From assembly GCA_945979635.1 (NCBI GenBank), contig CAMFPZ010000058.1, forward strand, positions 1 through 6,023: a stretch of DNA of 6,023 nt, in the 5' to 3' direction. Positions 1 to 6,022 of this stretch are shown piece by piece. Numbering within the stretch: the stretch's first letter is position 1; each line of letters begins with the position of its first letter. The notes beneath the pieces are model-generated. The model saw only the letters and a program-made list of their open reading frames with translations, ran no database searches and had not been told where the DNA came from. The position numbers and the translations under genes are program-made. Origin of the DNA: an uncultured Eubacterium sp. (GTDB lineage: Bacteria; Bacillota; Clostridia; Oscillospirales; Acutalibacteraceae).

Positions 1-443
1 TGACCTCGATAGTGACATATTTGCTTGATAAAAAATCTGTTCTTCCCCTTGTTTTAGGGATATTGGTGCTTATAACAGGAATTGTTATTTGTGCAAAATA
101 TAGGCAGATTATCTCTCTCATTGTTGTAATTTTCGGAATCTTTATTTTGACATCGGGCATAGTCGACTTAGTTGCCTCTATTCGCAGCCTTGCGATATTG
201 CGTTTTTCAGGTTGGATTACGCTTGCTTTGTCGATTGTGACCATAATTTTCGGCATTGTTGCTATAACAAAGTCATCTGTTTTAACAGACGGAATAGTGC
301 GATTTATAGGTGCTGCACTGATTATTTATGCTGTGCTTGACCTCGTTTCCTATATTCAGGTCAACGCTATGGCAAAAAAAGTTAAGCAGCAGATTGATTC
401 GAGTTCGGATATTATTGTTGAAGCACACGAAGATGATGAATAA
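1..443 (+). CDS. DUF308/HdeD-like multi-pass membrane protein, 5'-truncated
   Basis: The reading frame is open to the window edge, with first full codon at position 3. A GTG at position 12 could be read as a start, but there is no room for a ribosome site, so the gene most likely begins upstream and this is its C-terminal part. Counting from that GTG, 143 residues are visible, with four hydrophobic segments at about 11-28, 33-57, 66-86 and 93-115. They form two Gly-rich helical hairpins separated by short basic loops, the pattern of the DUF308 (HdeD-like) family. A charged, probably cytoplasmic tail follows and ends in a run of Glu and Asp. HdeD of E. coli is linked to acid resistance, but the role of Firmicute members is unknown and none is claimed here. 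A strong terminator follows the stop directly, so this is the last gene of its transcript. The family call rests on the hydrophobic pattern rather than on a catalytic motif. Confidence 0.72.
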   Translation, partial: TSIVTYLLDKKSVLPLVLGILVLITGIVICAKYRQIISLIVVIFGIFILTSGIVDLVASIRSLAILRFSGWITLALSIVTIIFGIVAITKSSVLTDGIVRFIGAALIIYAVLDLVSYIQVNAMAKKVKQQIDSSSDIIVEAHEDDE

Positions 444-444
444 C

Positions 445-472
445 AAAAAAGGAGTCGCAAGACTCCTTTTTT
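445..472 (+). terminator. Intrinsic terminator after the DUF308-like gene
   Basis: AAAAAAGGAGTC (445-456), GCAA loop (457-460), GACTCCTTTTTT (461-472). The 12-bp stem is perfect, with a GNRA-type tetraloop and a run of six T. It starts one base after the stop codon. The A-run makes it able to act on the opposite strand as well. Confidence 0.93.
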
Positions 473-478
473 AGACTA

Positions 479-534
479 TGCCTAGGCAGGTTTGCTTGAA
501 GAGCAAACCAAAGAACCACCCGTTTGACGGGTGG
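479..534. repeat. Cluster of three adjacent palindromes, function unknown
   Basis: Three inverted repeats lie within 56 bases. The first is the perfect 10-bp palindrome TGCCTAGGCA (479-488). Directly abutting it is a hairpin with arms GGTTTGCT (489-496) and AGCAAACC (502-509). After six bases (AAAGAA) comes a second hairpin with arms CCACCCGT (516-523) and ACGGGTGG (527-534) and a TTG loop. There is no T-run after either hairpin, and a good terminator already stands upstream, so they are not ordinary terminators. Dense short hairpins in an intergenic gap fit either a remnant or non-autonomous end of an IS200/IS605-type element or a small structured RNA. No transposase or TnpB fragment is seen nearby. 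From 535 to 577 I see nothing further except a weak short palindrome (about 534-547). Confidence 0.6.
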
Positions 535-577
535 ACATGATTGTCATAATATATAAATCGGCTTCATTGCCTGTGGC

Positions 578-606
578 TTGAAAAATTACTGTAAATGTGA
601 TATATT
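578..606 (+). promoter_or_regulatory. Sigma-A-type promoter of radC
   Basis: The -35 TTGAAA (578-583) and -10 TATATT (601-606) are separated by exactly 17 bases. A TG lies one base before the -10 (598-599), giving an extended -10. Transcription would start near 613, leaving a leader of about 24 bases before the TTG start of radC. This suggests radC is expressed as a single-gene transcript. Confidence 0.8.
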
Positions 607-621
607 CTATTTGTAATTTTC

Positions 622-628
622 AAAGGAG
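622..628 (+). promoter_or_regulatory. Ribosome binding site deciding the TTG start of radC
   Basis: AAAGGAG lies 8 bases before TTG at 637. A TAG stop sits in frame immediately before that TTG (634-636), so no upstream start is possible. The next ATG (682) would lose the conserved N-terminal region and has no such site. Confidence 0.85.
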
Positions 629-636
629 TATTTTAG

Positions 637-1332
637 TTGGAAGAGAGATTAAGTGAAAAGCGACAAAGACTAAAGAGATTGATGTTTGAAAACGGGATTG
701 ACTCCTTTAGTGATTCCGAATTGCTTGAATATTATTTGTGTCTTACCACAGCGGGTTCAAATTCAAAAAAAGCGTGCGATAATCTTTTCAGTACCTTTGG
801 CGATTTGGAAACAATAGTAAAAACAGAGCCGCGTATGCTTCGAACAATCGACGGTGTGACGGATGTCCTCTCGGCTAGTACAGCCCTTATTCATACCTTA
901 ATGTGTATGATGAGTGAAGAAAAGAATAATGAAATAAAGTGTCTCAAGGATATTTCGCTTCGAAAGGAATATGTTTATAATATTCTTCGCTATGAAACAG
1001 TTGAGCATATTGTACTGATTAAGCTCAAGAAGAATATGCGTATTGCCGGATACGAAACGATTTCAAAGGGAGGAGTGAATTTTTCACTGGTGTCTCCGTC
1101 GCAGTTTGCCAGAGTTTTCAGCATTGACAAGCCCGAATATGCTATCGTGGCACATAATCATCCGCAGGGTGATTGCATTCCGTCAACCCGCGATATTTCC
1201 TTTACCAATAAGCTATCCGAGCTTGCCGCAGATTTTAATTGCACTCTGATAGACCATATTATCATCGGTGATGATACAAAATTTTCATTCGCCGAAAACG
1301 GATTGATTAGAAAAAATAAGATAGTCGATTAG
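637..1332 (+). CDS. radC: RadC-family JAB/MPN domain protein (UPF0758)
   Basis: A complete 231-residue protein, about the usual RadC length. Residues about 10-90 match the UPF0758 N-terminal helical region (the 'sDSELLEYYL' block at 25-34, then a helix-hairpin-helix-like stretch near 68-85). In that stretch the usual G-x-G-x-A is degenerate, reading GVTDVLS. The C-terminal JAB/MPN domain (about 104-228) keeps the JAMM metal site H173-N-H175-P with D186 ten residues on, and a candidate Glu at 140. S183 lies in the usual Ser position. The normal 'PREVF' block reads PSQFARVF. RadC was named for a DNA-repair role that later work did not support. The fold suggests a metal-dependent hydrolase, but the substrate is unknown. 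It has its own promoter and terminator, and its neighbours point to no shared pathway. The family call is secure; the function is not. Confidence 0.93.
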   Translation: MEERLSEKRQRLKRLMFENGIDSFSDSELLEYYLCLTTAGSNSKKACDNLFSTFGDLETIVKTEPRMLRTIDGVTDVLSASTALIHTLMCMMSEEKNNEIKCLKDISLRKEYVYNILRYETVEHIVLIKLKKNMRIAGYETISKGGVNFSLVSPSQFARVFSIDKPEYAIVAHNHPQGDCIPSTRDISFTNKLSELAADFNCTLIDHIIIGDDTKFSFAENGLIRKNKIVD

Positions 1333-1362
1333 GTTTTTCATAATCGACTATCTTTTATTTTT
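1311..1362. terminator. Bidirectional terminator between radC and the mannosidase gene
   Basis: GATAGTCGATTA (1320-1331) pairs perfectly with TAATCGACTATC (1341-1352) around a 9-base loop. An A-rich arm lies on the left (1311-1319) and a T-rich run on the right (1353-1362), so each strand sees a hairpin followed by U-rich RNA. The left arm is made of the last codons and part of the stop of radC, and the right T-run reaches the stop codon of the mannosidase (1361-1363). One element thus serves both convergent genes. Confidence 0.9.
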
Positions 1363-4300
1363 ACCACTCGGATTTTGTGTATGAACGAATGATATTTGTT
1401 ATTATATTGTCTCTTTTGATTCCCTTGCCCTTGCCGCCTTTGATTTGATCTTGGATTTTTCCTGCACGGATTGTAACAAAATCTGCCTTGTCAATGATTT
1501 TGTCAATTACGAGTGCTTCGGGGAAGGTATAGCTTTCGTCTATGCTGTCCGTTAGCTCAGTAGCAAGATATGTGTTCGAAAATCTCTTTACTGCCGTCAT
1601 TGCTAAAATGACTACCTTGTTTTCTTCGGGTAAGCATAGTGTGCGACATCCTCTGACATCAATCTCATAAAGATAGAAATACGCCTTTCTGTTTGCCATA
1701 TTTCCTTCGGGATGATGTGTGTGTGAAAATTCAATGGCTAGAGGTGCCTGCTTTATTGAAGCTGTTTGCTCAAGTCCGAGCATATCCCATTTCCCGACAG
1801 GTTCCGTCATTGCGTGAACAGTTATTCTTCGTTCCTTGTTATCTGCCATAAGGGTTATTTCCTTGTCGCCGAGAACGCTTGCGGCAATAATATATAGCTT
1901 TGTCATACCCTTTGGAATTTCTATTTCTTGACCTCGCGGAATGAGAATGTTCTTTGCCATATCCGCACCGGGCATACGGAAGGTAATGCCTGCGACGGTA
2001 TAGCTTTCCGGAATAAGCTCGTTGGGAAGACTGCATCCGCTTCCTTGGAGAATACAATTAACCTTGTATTCGTCCGCTGTAATACCCGAAGCGTTGTACT
2101 CCAAAGCAAGCTTTTTGAAATTTTCCTTGGATGAATTTTTGTCGACATTAAGCGAAAGGATGAATGTTTTTGTTTCGAATGGCTTGATGTTGAATAAGAC
2201 CTTGCCGTCCTTGATTTTTGCAGGAGAAACGATATCTTCACTTGCGAGTGCTTCGTGAGCCTCCTTTATGTCGGTGAAGAATCGAAGCTCAACATTTTTG
2301 TGCTCCTTACCGACTCCTTCGTTGACTCTGATTACAATATTGTCACTTTCCTGTGCAAGCTTTAATGCTCTGACAATAACTCCGCTTGAGCTTATTTTGG
2401 CAAGACTGAAAGAGTCGCCTAGAGTACCCTCACGCCTTGAGCTCGTTCTAAACGCTGTCAGCCTTTGGTTGAAGCATTGTGCATTTATTTGTGTTTCCGA
2501 AGCCGGCTTGCCCTTGTGGCTGAAAATTCCGAACGAGAAATAGTTTCTTCCTAAATCCTGAAGGTCCTGACGAGCATCCTTTGTGAATGCACCGGCAGGA
2601 GTGTGGATGCAGGTTAGTCGAAGAGTGTTCTTGTTTGGCTTATCCCATCCGTATTTGCAATCCGATAAAATGCTTACTCCGAAGCTGTTGTCCTCATTTG
2701 TAATGTCTGCCCATTTTTGAGCGGGAACCTCGTATAGGCTTTCTGTGTTAGTTGGCCTTTGTATGTATCCGAGTCCTAAATCATATGAGGCGATTTCATT
2801 TGAACAGGTGAGAGGAAATTGAGCCTTTAGAAGTGTTCTTCTTTCCTGCCAGTCAATATAATTATCAACCCTAACAAACTCGCCGTATGAGTCGAGGCTG
2901 ACAATCTGCTCAATTCTGCTTGAAACGGCATATCTGCTAACCTTGATTGCTATTCGTGCCCCTCCGCTTTCAACAATCTCAAATTCCGGAGTGTTTGCGT
3001 AGCAATATGGCTCTGCGTCCAAATCCTCCTTTCTCATCTCCCAAGAAGGATAATTCAGCTCGCCGATGTCATGCATAAGTGCAAACTTGATTGGTGATGA
3101 GAGTAGCTGTTGGTTTATTCTTTTGTCAATAAGCGAGGCTATGTCGCCGTTTTTGTTGAATACTAATTTGTAATTTGCGTTTTCGAGGGAATGCTGTGTA
3201 ACCTTCAGGTCGGTTTTATTCGAATATTTTTTATCCGAGCCTTGAACATCATAAACCTTGTAGCCTATGCTGTCCACGCTTGCAAGGAATATGATTTCGA
3301 ATTCCTTTCCGTTTTTCGAAATAATCTGCGACGGGGCTTCCTTGCCGCTCTTGTCAGTGACCTTGATGTATTTGGCGTTCCTTGTGAGCTTTATTCGTGC
3401 CTTAACAGCCTCCTTGCGTTTTGACGCAACAGGGTTATTTACTATTACCGCACATTCCTTGCACCACGATGTATCCAGCTCGTTTGCCAATGCACTGACC
3501 GATGCCTGATACTCTCCCTGGAATTGCTTTAGAGAAGCAAAATAATCGTTCCAGCTTTCATTATATACAAGCATTGTCGAAGTGCCCGGAATATCATCGT
3601 GGAATTGGTGCGAAATGACCTTCTTCCACGCACTGTCGATGATTTTGCGTGGGTATTTGTAGGATGTTAAAAGACTTGCAGCGACCGCACTTTTTTCACA
3701 ATAATCAGCAAGAGCCTCGTTTTGAGCATTGAGCCTCTTGCTCATACATCTTGAGGTGTAGCCGCCTGCACCGTGAGAACGCATTACAAGCTCGTTATCC
3801 CAAATTGGAAGCAAAGCCTTTTCCTTGCTTTGAAGCTTGTCGAGTTCAATGAAGATTTCATCGGAGGATGCGGAAATTACCTCTGTCTCACTTTTGTCGT
3901 TTTTCAAAACGCTTTCGTTGACGGATTTTACACTCTCCTCTGTCGGTGAGCCGCCCCAATCTCCTGTTCCGTAGTAGTTCATCGTCCAGGGTAGGGCATA
4001 ATTAATTCCGTTGTCTGCAATTTTGTTTATTATTTGTAAATCTCCGCGAATATCTCCGTCGAATTTGTATCTGTATGATAATGGGTTGAGGGAAGCGAAA
4101 ATCTCACTTGCGTCAACGCCTCTCCAAATTCCGATGTCGAATGGTAATTCGTATGCACCGCCCCAACCCAGCTTTTGGCTCGAAACGCCGAGCAAGCCGC
4201 TGTGCTTTGCAATGCTTGGTAACGCATAACCGAAGCCGAAGCAGTCGGGAAGGAATACATCCTTTGATACTTTGCCGAATTTCTTTTTGAAATATCCGTT

Positions 4301-4621
4301 TCCGTAGAGGAAATTTCTGAATAATGCCTCCGGCGATGGTATATTAACATCTCCGTTTTCGTATGCCGAGCCGCTGACACACCATTTTCCTTCGTCAACA
4401 AGCCGCTTGATTTCCTCGAATGCCTGTGGATAGTATTCCTCTATCAGCTCATAACGAAAAGCACCCTCAAAATTGAAGCGATAATGAGGATATTTTTCGA
4501 TTAATGCGATGTTTTTTTCTATTGTGTCGGGAATGAATTCCTCGATAGTTTTTGCAAGCTCCCATCTCCATACTGTGTCGAGATGTGCAGTTGCAACAGT
4601 AAATATTTTGTTTTTTGCCAT
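1361..4621 (-). CDS. Glycoside hydrolase family 38 alpha-mannosidase, cytoplasmic
   Basis: 1,086 residues from ATG at 4621. A longer frame to 4744 exists, but its extra 41 residues only overlap the upstream gene. AGGA at 4631-4628 sits 6 bases before this ATG, and AHLDTVWRW near the N-terminus is where GH38 proteins begin. All four expected zinc and active-site residues are seen: H13 and D15 (HLDTVW), the presumed nucleophile D126 (PDCFG), and H283 (RSHGAGGYTSR). HQFHDDIPGTS at 338-348 matches the middle-domain signature. The GH38 C-terminal beta region follows, with IDWQERRTLLKAQFP near 589 and SILSDCKYGWD near 650. About 215 further residues (from 870) form an apparent beta-rich extension, so the protein is longer than MngB of E. 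coli (about 880). There is no signal peptide, so it acts on imported sugar. Its place after glycerate kinase suggests mannosylglycerate as substrate. N-glycan or mannan oligosaccharides remain possible. Confidence 0.93.
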   Translation of the reverse strand: MAKNKIFTVATAHLDTVWRWELAKTIEEFIPDTIEKNIALIEKYPHYRFNFEGAFRYELIEEYYPQAFEEIKRLVDEGKWCVSGSAYENGDVNIPSPEALFRNFLYGNGYFKKKFGKVSKDVFLPDCFGFGYALPSIAKHSGLLGVSSQKLGWGGAYELPFDIGIWRGVDASEIFASLNPLSYRYKFDGDIRGDLQIINKIADNGINYALPWTMNYYGTGDWGGSPTEESVKSVNESVLKNDKSETEVISASSDEIFIELDKLQSKEKALLPIWDNELVMRSHGAGGYTSRCMSKRLNAQNEALADYCEKSAVAASLLTSYKYPRKIIDSAWKKVISHQFHDDIPGTSTMLVYNESWNDYFASLKQFQGEYQASVSALANELDTSWCKECAVIVNNPVASKRKEAVKARIKLTRNAKYIKVTDKSGKEAPSQIISKNGKEFEIIFLASVDSIGYKVYDVQGSDKKYSNKTDLKVTQHSLENANYKLVFNKNGDIASLIDKRINQQLLSSPIKFALMHDIGELNYPSWEMRKEDLDAEPYCYANTPEFEIVESGGARIAIKVSRYAVSSRIEQIVSLDSYGEFVRVDNYIDWQERRTLLKAQFPLTCSNEIASYDLGLGYIQRPTNTESLYEVPAQKWADITNEDNSFGVSILSDCKYGWDKPNKNTLRLTCIHTPAGAFTKDARQDLQDLGRNYFSFGIFSHKGKPASETQINAQCFNQRLTAFRTSSRREGTLGDSFSLAKISSSGVIVRALKLAQESDNIVIRVNEGVGKEHKNVELRFFTDIKEAHEALASEDIVSPAKIKDGKVLFNIKPFETKTFILSLNVDKNSSKENFKKLALEYNASGITADEYKVNCILQGSGCSLPNELIPESYTVAGITFRMPGADMAKNILIPRGQEIEIPKGMTKLYIIAASVLGDKEITLMADNKERRITVHAMTEPVGKWDMLGLEQTASIKQAPLAIEFSHTHHPEGNMANRKAYFYLYEIDVRGCRTLCLPEENKVVILAMTAVKRFSNTYLATELTDSIDESYTFPEALVIDKIIDKADFVTIRAGKIQDQIKGGKGKGIKRDNIITNIIRSYTKSEW

Positions 4622-4627
4622 TATGTA

Positions 4628-4631
4628 TCCT
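4628..4631 (-). promoter_or_regulatory. Ribosome binding site of the mannosidase gene
   Basis: AGGA on the minus strand, 6 bases before ATG at 4621. It lies in the 13-base gap after the stop of the small upstream gene. That gap and the lack of a promoter indicate that the two genes share a transcript. Confidence 0.75.
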
Positions 4632-4634
4632 GTT

Positions 4635-4856
4635 TTATTGTTTTTCAATGATTTCGTAGGTGAATTCGTACTTGTCCTGAAGAGCCTTAACCTTTGGCTC
4701 GTTGTCTTCAATAAAGGTCGGAGTATAGATGCTCCTTCCGTCAACGCTGTAATCCTTCACTATCTGCTCAAGCTCTGCCCAAGCCTCTTTTTCCTGTGCA
4801 TATCCGTCCTCAAATTTGATTAAAAATTCTCTGTGCTTTGGTAATCTTACCTTCAT
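4635..4856 (-). CDS. Small acidic protein of unknown function, 73 residues
   Basis: I do not recognise this protein. The start chosen is ATG at 4856, because AGGAAGGG stands 8 bases upstream. A longer frame from GTG at 4889 has no ribosome site and would begin inside the predicted operator, upstream of or at the transcription start. The 73 residues are soluble, with no signal peptide, membrane segment or Cys. They are mildly acidic (16 Asp/Glu against 12 Lys/Arg). The N-terminus is basic (MKVRLPKHRE), residues about 16-36 look helical and charged, and a short IYTPTFIEDNEP segment leads to a second helical stretch rich in Lys and Glu at about 55-73. The gene is first behind the internal promoter and only 13 bases before the mannosidase, so the two are probably co-transcribed. 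A role as enzyme partner or in sugar handling is only a guess. Confidence 0.8.
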   Translation of the reverse strand: MKVRLPKHREFLIKFEDGYAQEKEAWAELEQIVKDYSVDGRSIYTPTFIEDNEPKVKALQDKYEFTYEIIEKQ

Positions 4857-4864
4857 ATTTTTCA

Positions 4865-4872
4865 CCCTTCCT
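4865..4872 (-). promoter_or_regulatory. Ribosome binding site of the small gene
   Basis: AGGAAGGG on the minus strand, 8 bases before ATG at 4856. It decides between the 73-residue form and the 84-residue form starting at GTG 4889, which has no such site. Confidence 0.8.
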
Positions 4873-4889
4873 GTGCCGCCTTTCGACAC

Positions 4890-4905
4890 TTGTATATCTA
4901 TACAA
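4890..4905. promoter_or_regulatory. Palindromic operator over the transcription start
   Basis: TTGTATA-TC-TATACAA: two perfect 7-bp arms around a 2-bp centre. It begins at the last base of the -10 box of the internal promoter and is centred on the predicted start (near 4898), the classic place for a repressor. The TTGTATA/TATACAA arms recall operators of GntR/HutC-type sugar regulators such as TreR. MngR, the mannosylglycerate regulator of E. coli, belongs to the same subfamily. The spacing is longer than the usual HutC core, so the regulator family is not settled. No regulator gene lies in the window. Confidence 0.65.
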
Positions 4906-4933
4906 TTATATATTTATTTTCCGATTATTTCAA
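4905..4933 (-). promoter_or_regulatory. Internal promoter for the small gene and mannosidase
   Basis: On the minus strand, -35 TTGAAA (4933-4928) and -10 TATAAT (4910-4905) are separated by exactly 17 bases. The -35 lies within the last codons of the glycerate kinase gene, and the -10 begins 3 bases after its stop. The predicted start near 4898 gives a leader of about 42 bases. The close fit to consensus argues that the mannosidase can be expressed apart from the kinase. Confidence 0.82.
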
Positions 4934-5984
4934 GGGAGTTTTGAACTTTTTTATATAATATTTCCTCGCACTCGTTCATAGCCTGTTCAACGCTTATGCT
5001 GTCGTCTGTGAGACTAATCATATAATCTCCCAGCCGTATATCCTCAATTTTTCCACTGATAACGATACATTTCTTTTTGTGCTTTTTGCATAGCATCGCG
5101 ATTTTATAGGGAAGCTTTCCCATAAGTGTTTGATTGTCAGTTTTGCCCTCTCCCGTGATAATTACATCAGCGTTTTTTATTTGCTTTTCAAGGTCGGCAT
5201 ACTCGCAAAGTATGTCGAATCCGCTTCGGATTTTACCGCCAAATATTGAATATAACCCGCCGCAAATTCCTCCTGCCGCACCGGCACCCTTAACGCTCGA
5301 TATATCCCTCGGAAGAAAAGCGTTCAGTCTTTTTAATCCCTCGTCCAGCTCCTGCACTTGAGTTTGGTTTGCACCCTTTTGCATAGCAAAAACATAAGCC
5401 GCACCATCCTTGCCGTAGAATGGATTTTCAACATCGCACGCGTAAGTGAAGCTTATGTCTCTCGGCATATTCCTAAAATTCACTCCGAAAATGAAATTCA
5501 TATCCTGACTCTTCGGAATCCTTATTTCATTGTATTGTTCGTTATAAAATATTCCGCCCAGTGCAGAAATTATGCCCATTCCTCCGTCGCAGGTGCCTGT
5601 CCCTCCGAGTGCTAAAATAATTTTTCTGTACCCCTCGTTAATAGCAAAACGAATAAGCTCGCCTGTTCCGTAAGAGGACGAAAGCATTACCTGCCTGCGT
5701 TTTTGCATACCTCCTGCAATGGCACATTCAACTATCGCTGTGTCGCCTAAAACAGCAATATGCCCCTCCATCGGTTGATTATAAATGTTGTGACATTCGC
5801 ATTTTCTAATTTTTGCATTGCTGAAGCCGCAAAATGCCTCAATGAAGCCTTCTCCGCCGTCAGCAAACGGTAGTGTAATTACTTGGTGATTGCTGTTGTC
5901 CTTGATAGCTCTTTTTATTGTGTGTGCAACCTGCGTTGATGTCATGCTTCCCTTGAAGCTGTCCGGTATAATTAGTATTTTCAT
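4914..5984 (-). CDS. glxK: Glycerate kinase, GarK/GlxK family
   Basis: Phosphorylates D-glycerate with ATP, in this family usually to 2-phosphoglycerate, which enters lower glycolysis. It acts in the cytoplasm. The 356 residues compare with about 375-380 for typical members. Family blocks appear in order: PDSFKGS at 7-13, PFADGGEG at 39-46, SSYGTGEL at 103-110, GGTGTCDGG at 127-135, CDVENPFYGKDGA at 183-195, GAGAAGG at 233-239 and GEGKTD at 278-283. ATG at 5984 is chosen because MKILIIPDSFKG is the normal family start. The upstream TTG at 6014 lies before the predicted transcription start, and ATG at 5996 has no room for a ribosome site. The purine-rich AAGGGGA (6002-5996) lies 11 bases before the ATG, rather far. 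It is the first gene of a probable three-gene run. Glycerate may come from mannosylglycerate cleavage by the GH38 enzyme, or from other sugar-acid routes. The exact phosphorylation position cannot be read from sequence. Confidence 0.94.
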   Translation of the reverse strand: MKILIIPDSFKGSMTSTQVAHTIKRAIKDNSNHQVITLPFADGGEGFIEAFCGFSNAKIRKCECHNIYNQPMEGHIAVLGDTAIVECAIAGGMQKRRQVMLSSSYGTGELIRFAINEGYRKIILALGGTGTCDGGMGIISALGGIFYNEQYNEIRIPKSQDMNFIFGVNFRNMPRDISFTYACDVENPFYGKDGAAYVFAMQKGANQTQVQELDEGLKRLNAFLPRDISSVKGAGAAGGICGGLYSIFGGKIRSGFDILCEYADLEKQIKNADVIITGEGKTDNQTLMGKLPYKIAMLCKKHKKKCIVISGKIEDIRLGDYMISLTDDSISVEQAMNECEEILYKKVQNSLEIIGK

Positions 5985-6016
5985 TCTGCAAAACATCCCC
6001 TTGTGTCGTTGCAACT

Positions 6017-6022
6017 ATTATA
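6017..6022 (-). promoter_or_regulatory. -10 box of the glycerate kinase promoter (-35 off window)
   Basis: A perfect TATAAT on the minus strand (6022-6017). The predicted start near 6010 gives a leader of about 26 bases before ATG at 5984. The -35 would lie beyond the window edge and cannot be checked. The 8-bp palindrome GTTGCAAC (6008-6015) sits between the -10 and the start and could be part of an operator; it differs from the palindrome at 4890-4905. Confidence 0.6.

Noticed and set aside
479..534. CRISPR-like or terminator reading of the hairpin cluster
   Set aside because: There are no direct repeats with spacers, the arms of the hairpins differ from one another, and no T-run follows either hairpin.
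1839..2543. Several frames of 68-106 residues on both strands within 1839-2543
   Set aside because: All lie inside the mannosidase gene, lack ribosome sites and have compositions typical of shadow frames of a coding sequence.
4622..4744. N-terminal extension of the mannosidase frame (41 residues, starting at 4744)
   Set aside because: It overlaps the small gene in another frame, is low-complexity basic/Ser/Thr sequence, and ends right where a ribosome site and the true family start occur.
4011..4823. Antisense and overlapping frames of 60-123 residues near the mannosidase start
   Set aside because: They oppose or overlap well-supported genes, show no family motifs and have no promoter or ribosome site.
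4857..4889. GTG start at 4889 giving an 84-residue form of the small protein
   Set aside because: There is no ribosome site before it and it lies in the operator region near the predicted transcription start. ATG at 4856 has a strong site.
5134..5615. Two plus-strand frames opposite the glycerate kinase gene
   Set aside because: They are antisense shadows of conserved kinase motifs; no independent initiation signal was seen.
5985..6014. TTG start at 6014 giving a 366-residue glycerate kinase
   Set aside because: It lies upstream of the predicted transcription start from the TATAAT box, and the family normally begins at MKIxIxPDSFKG.
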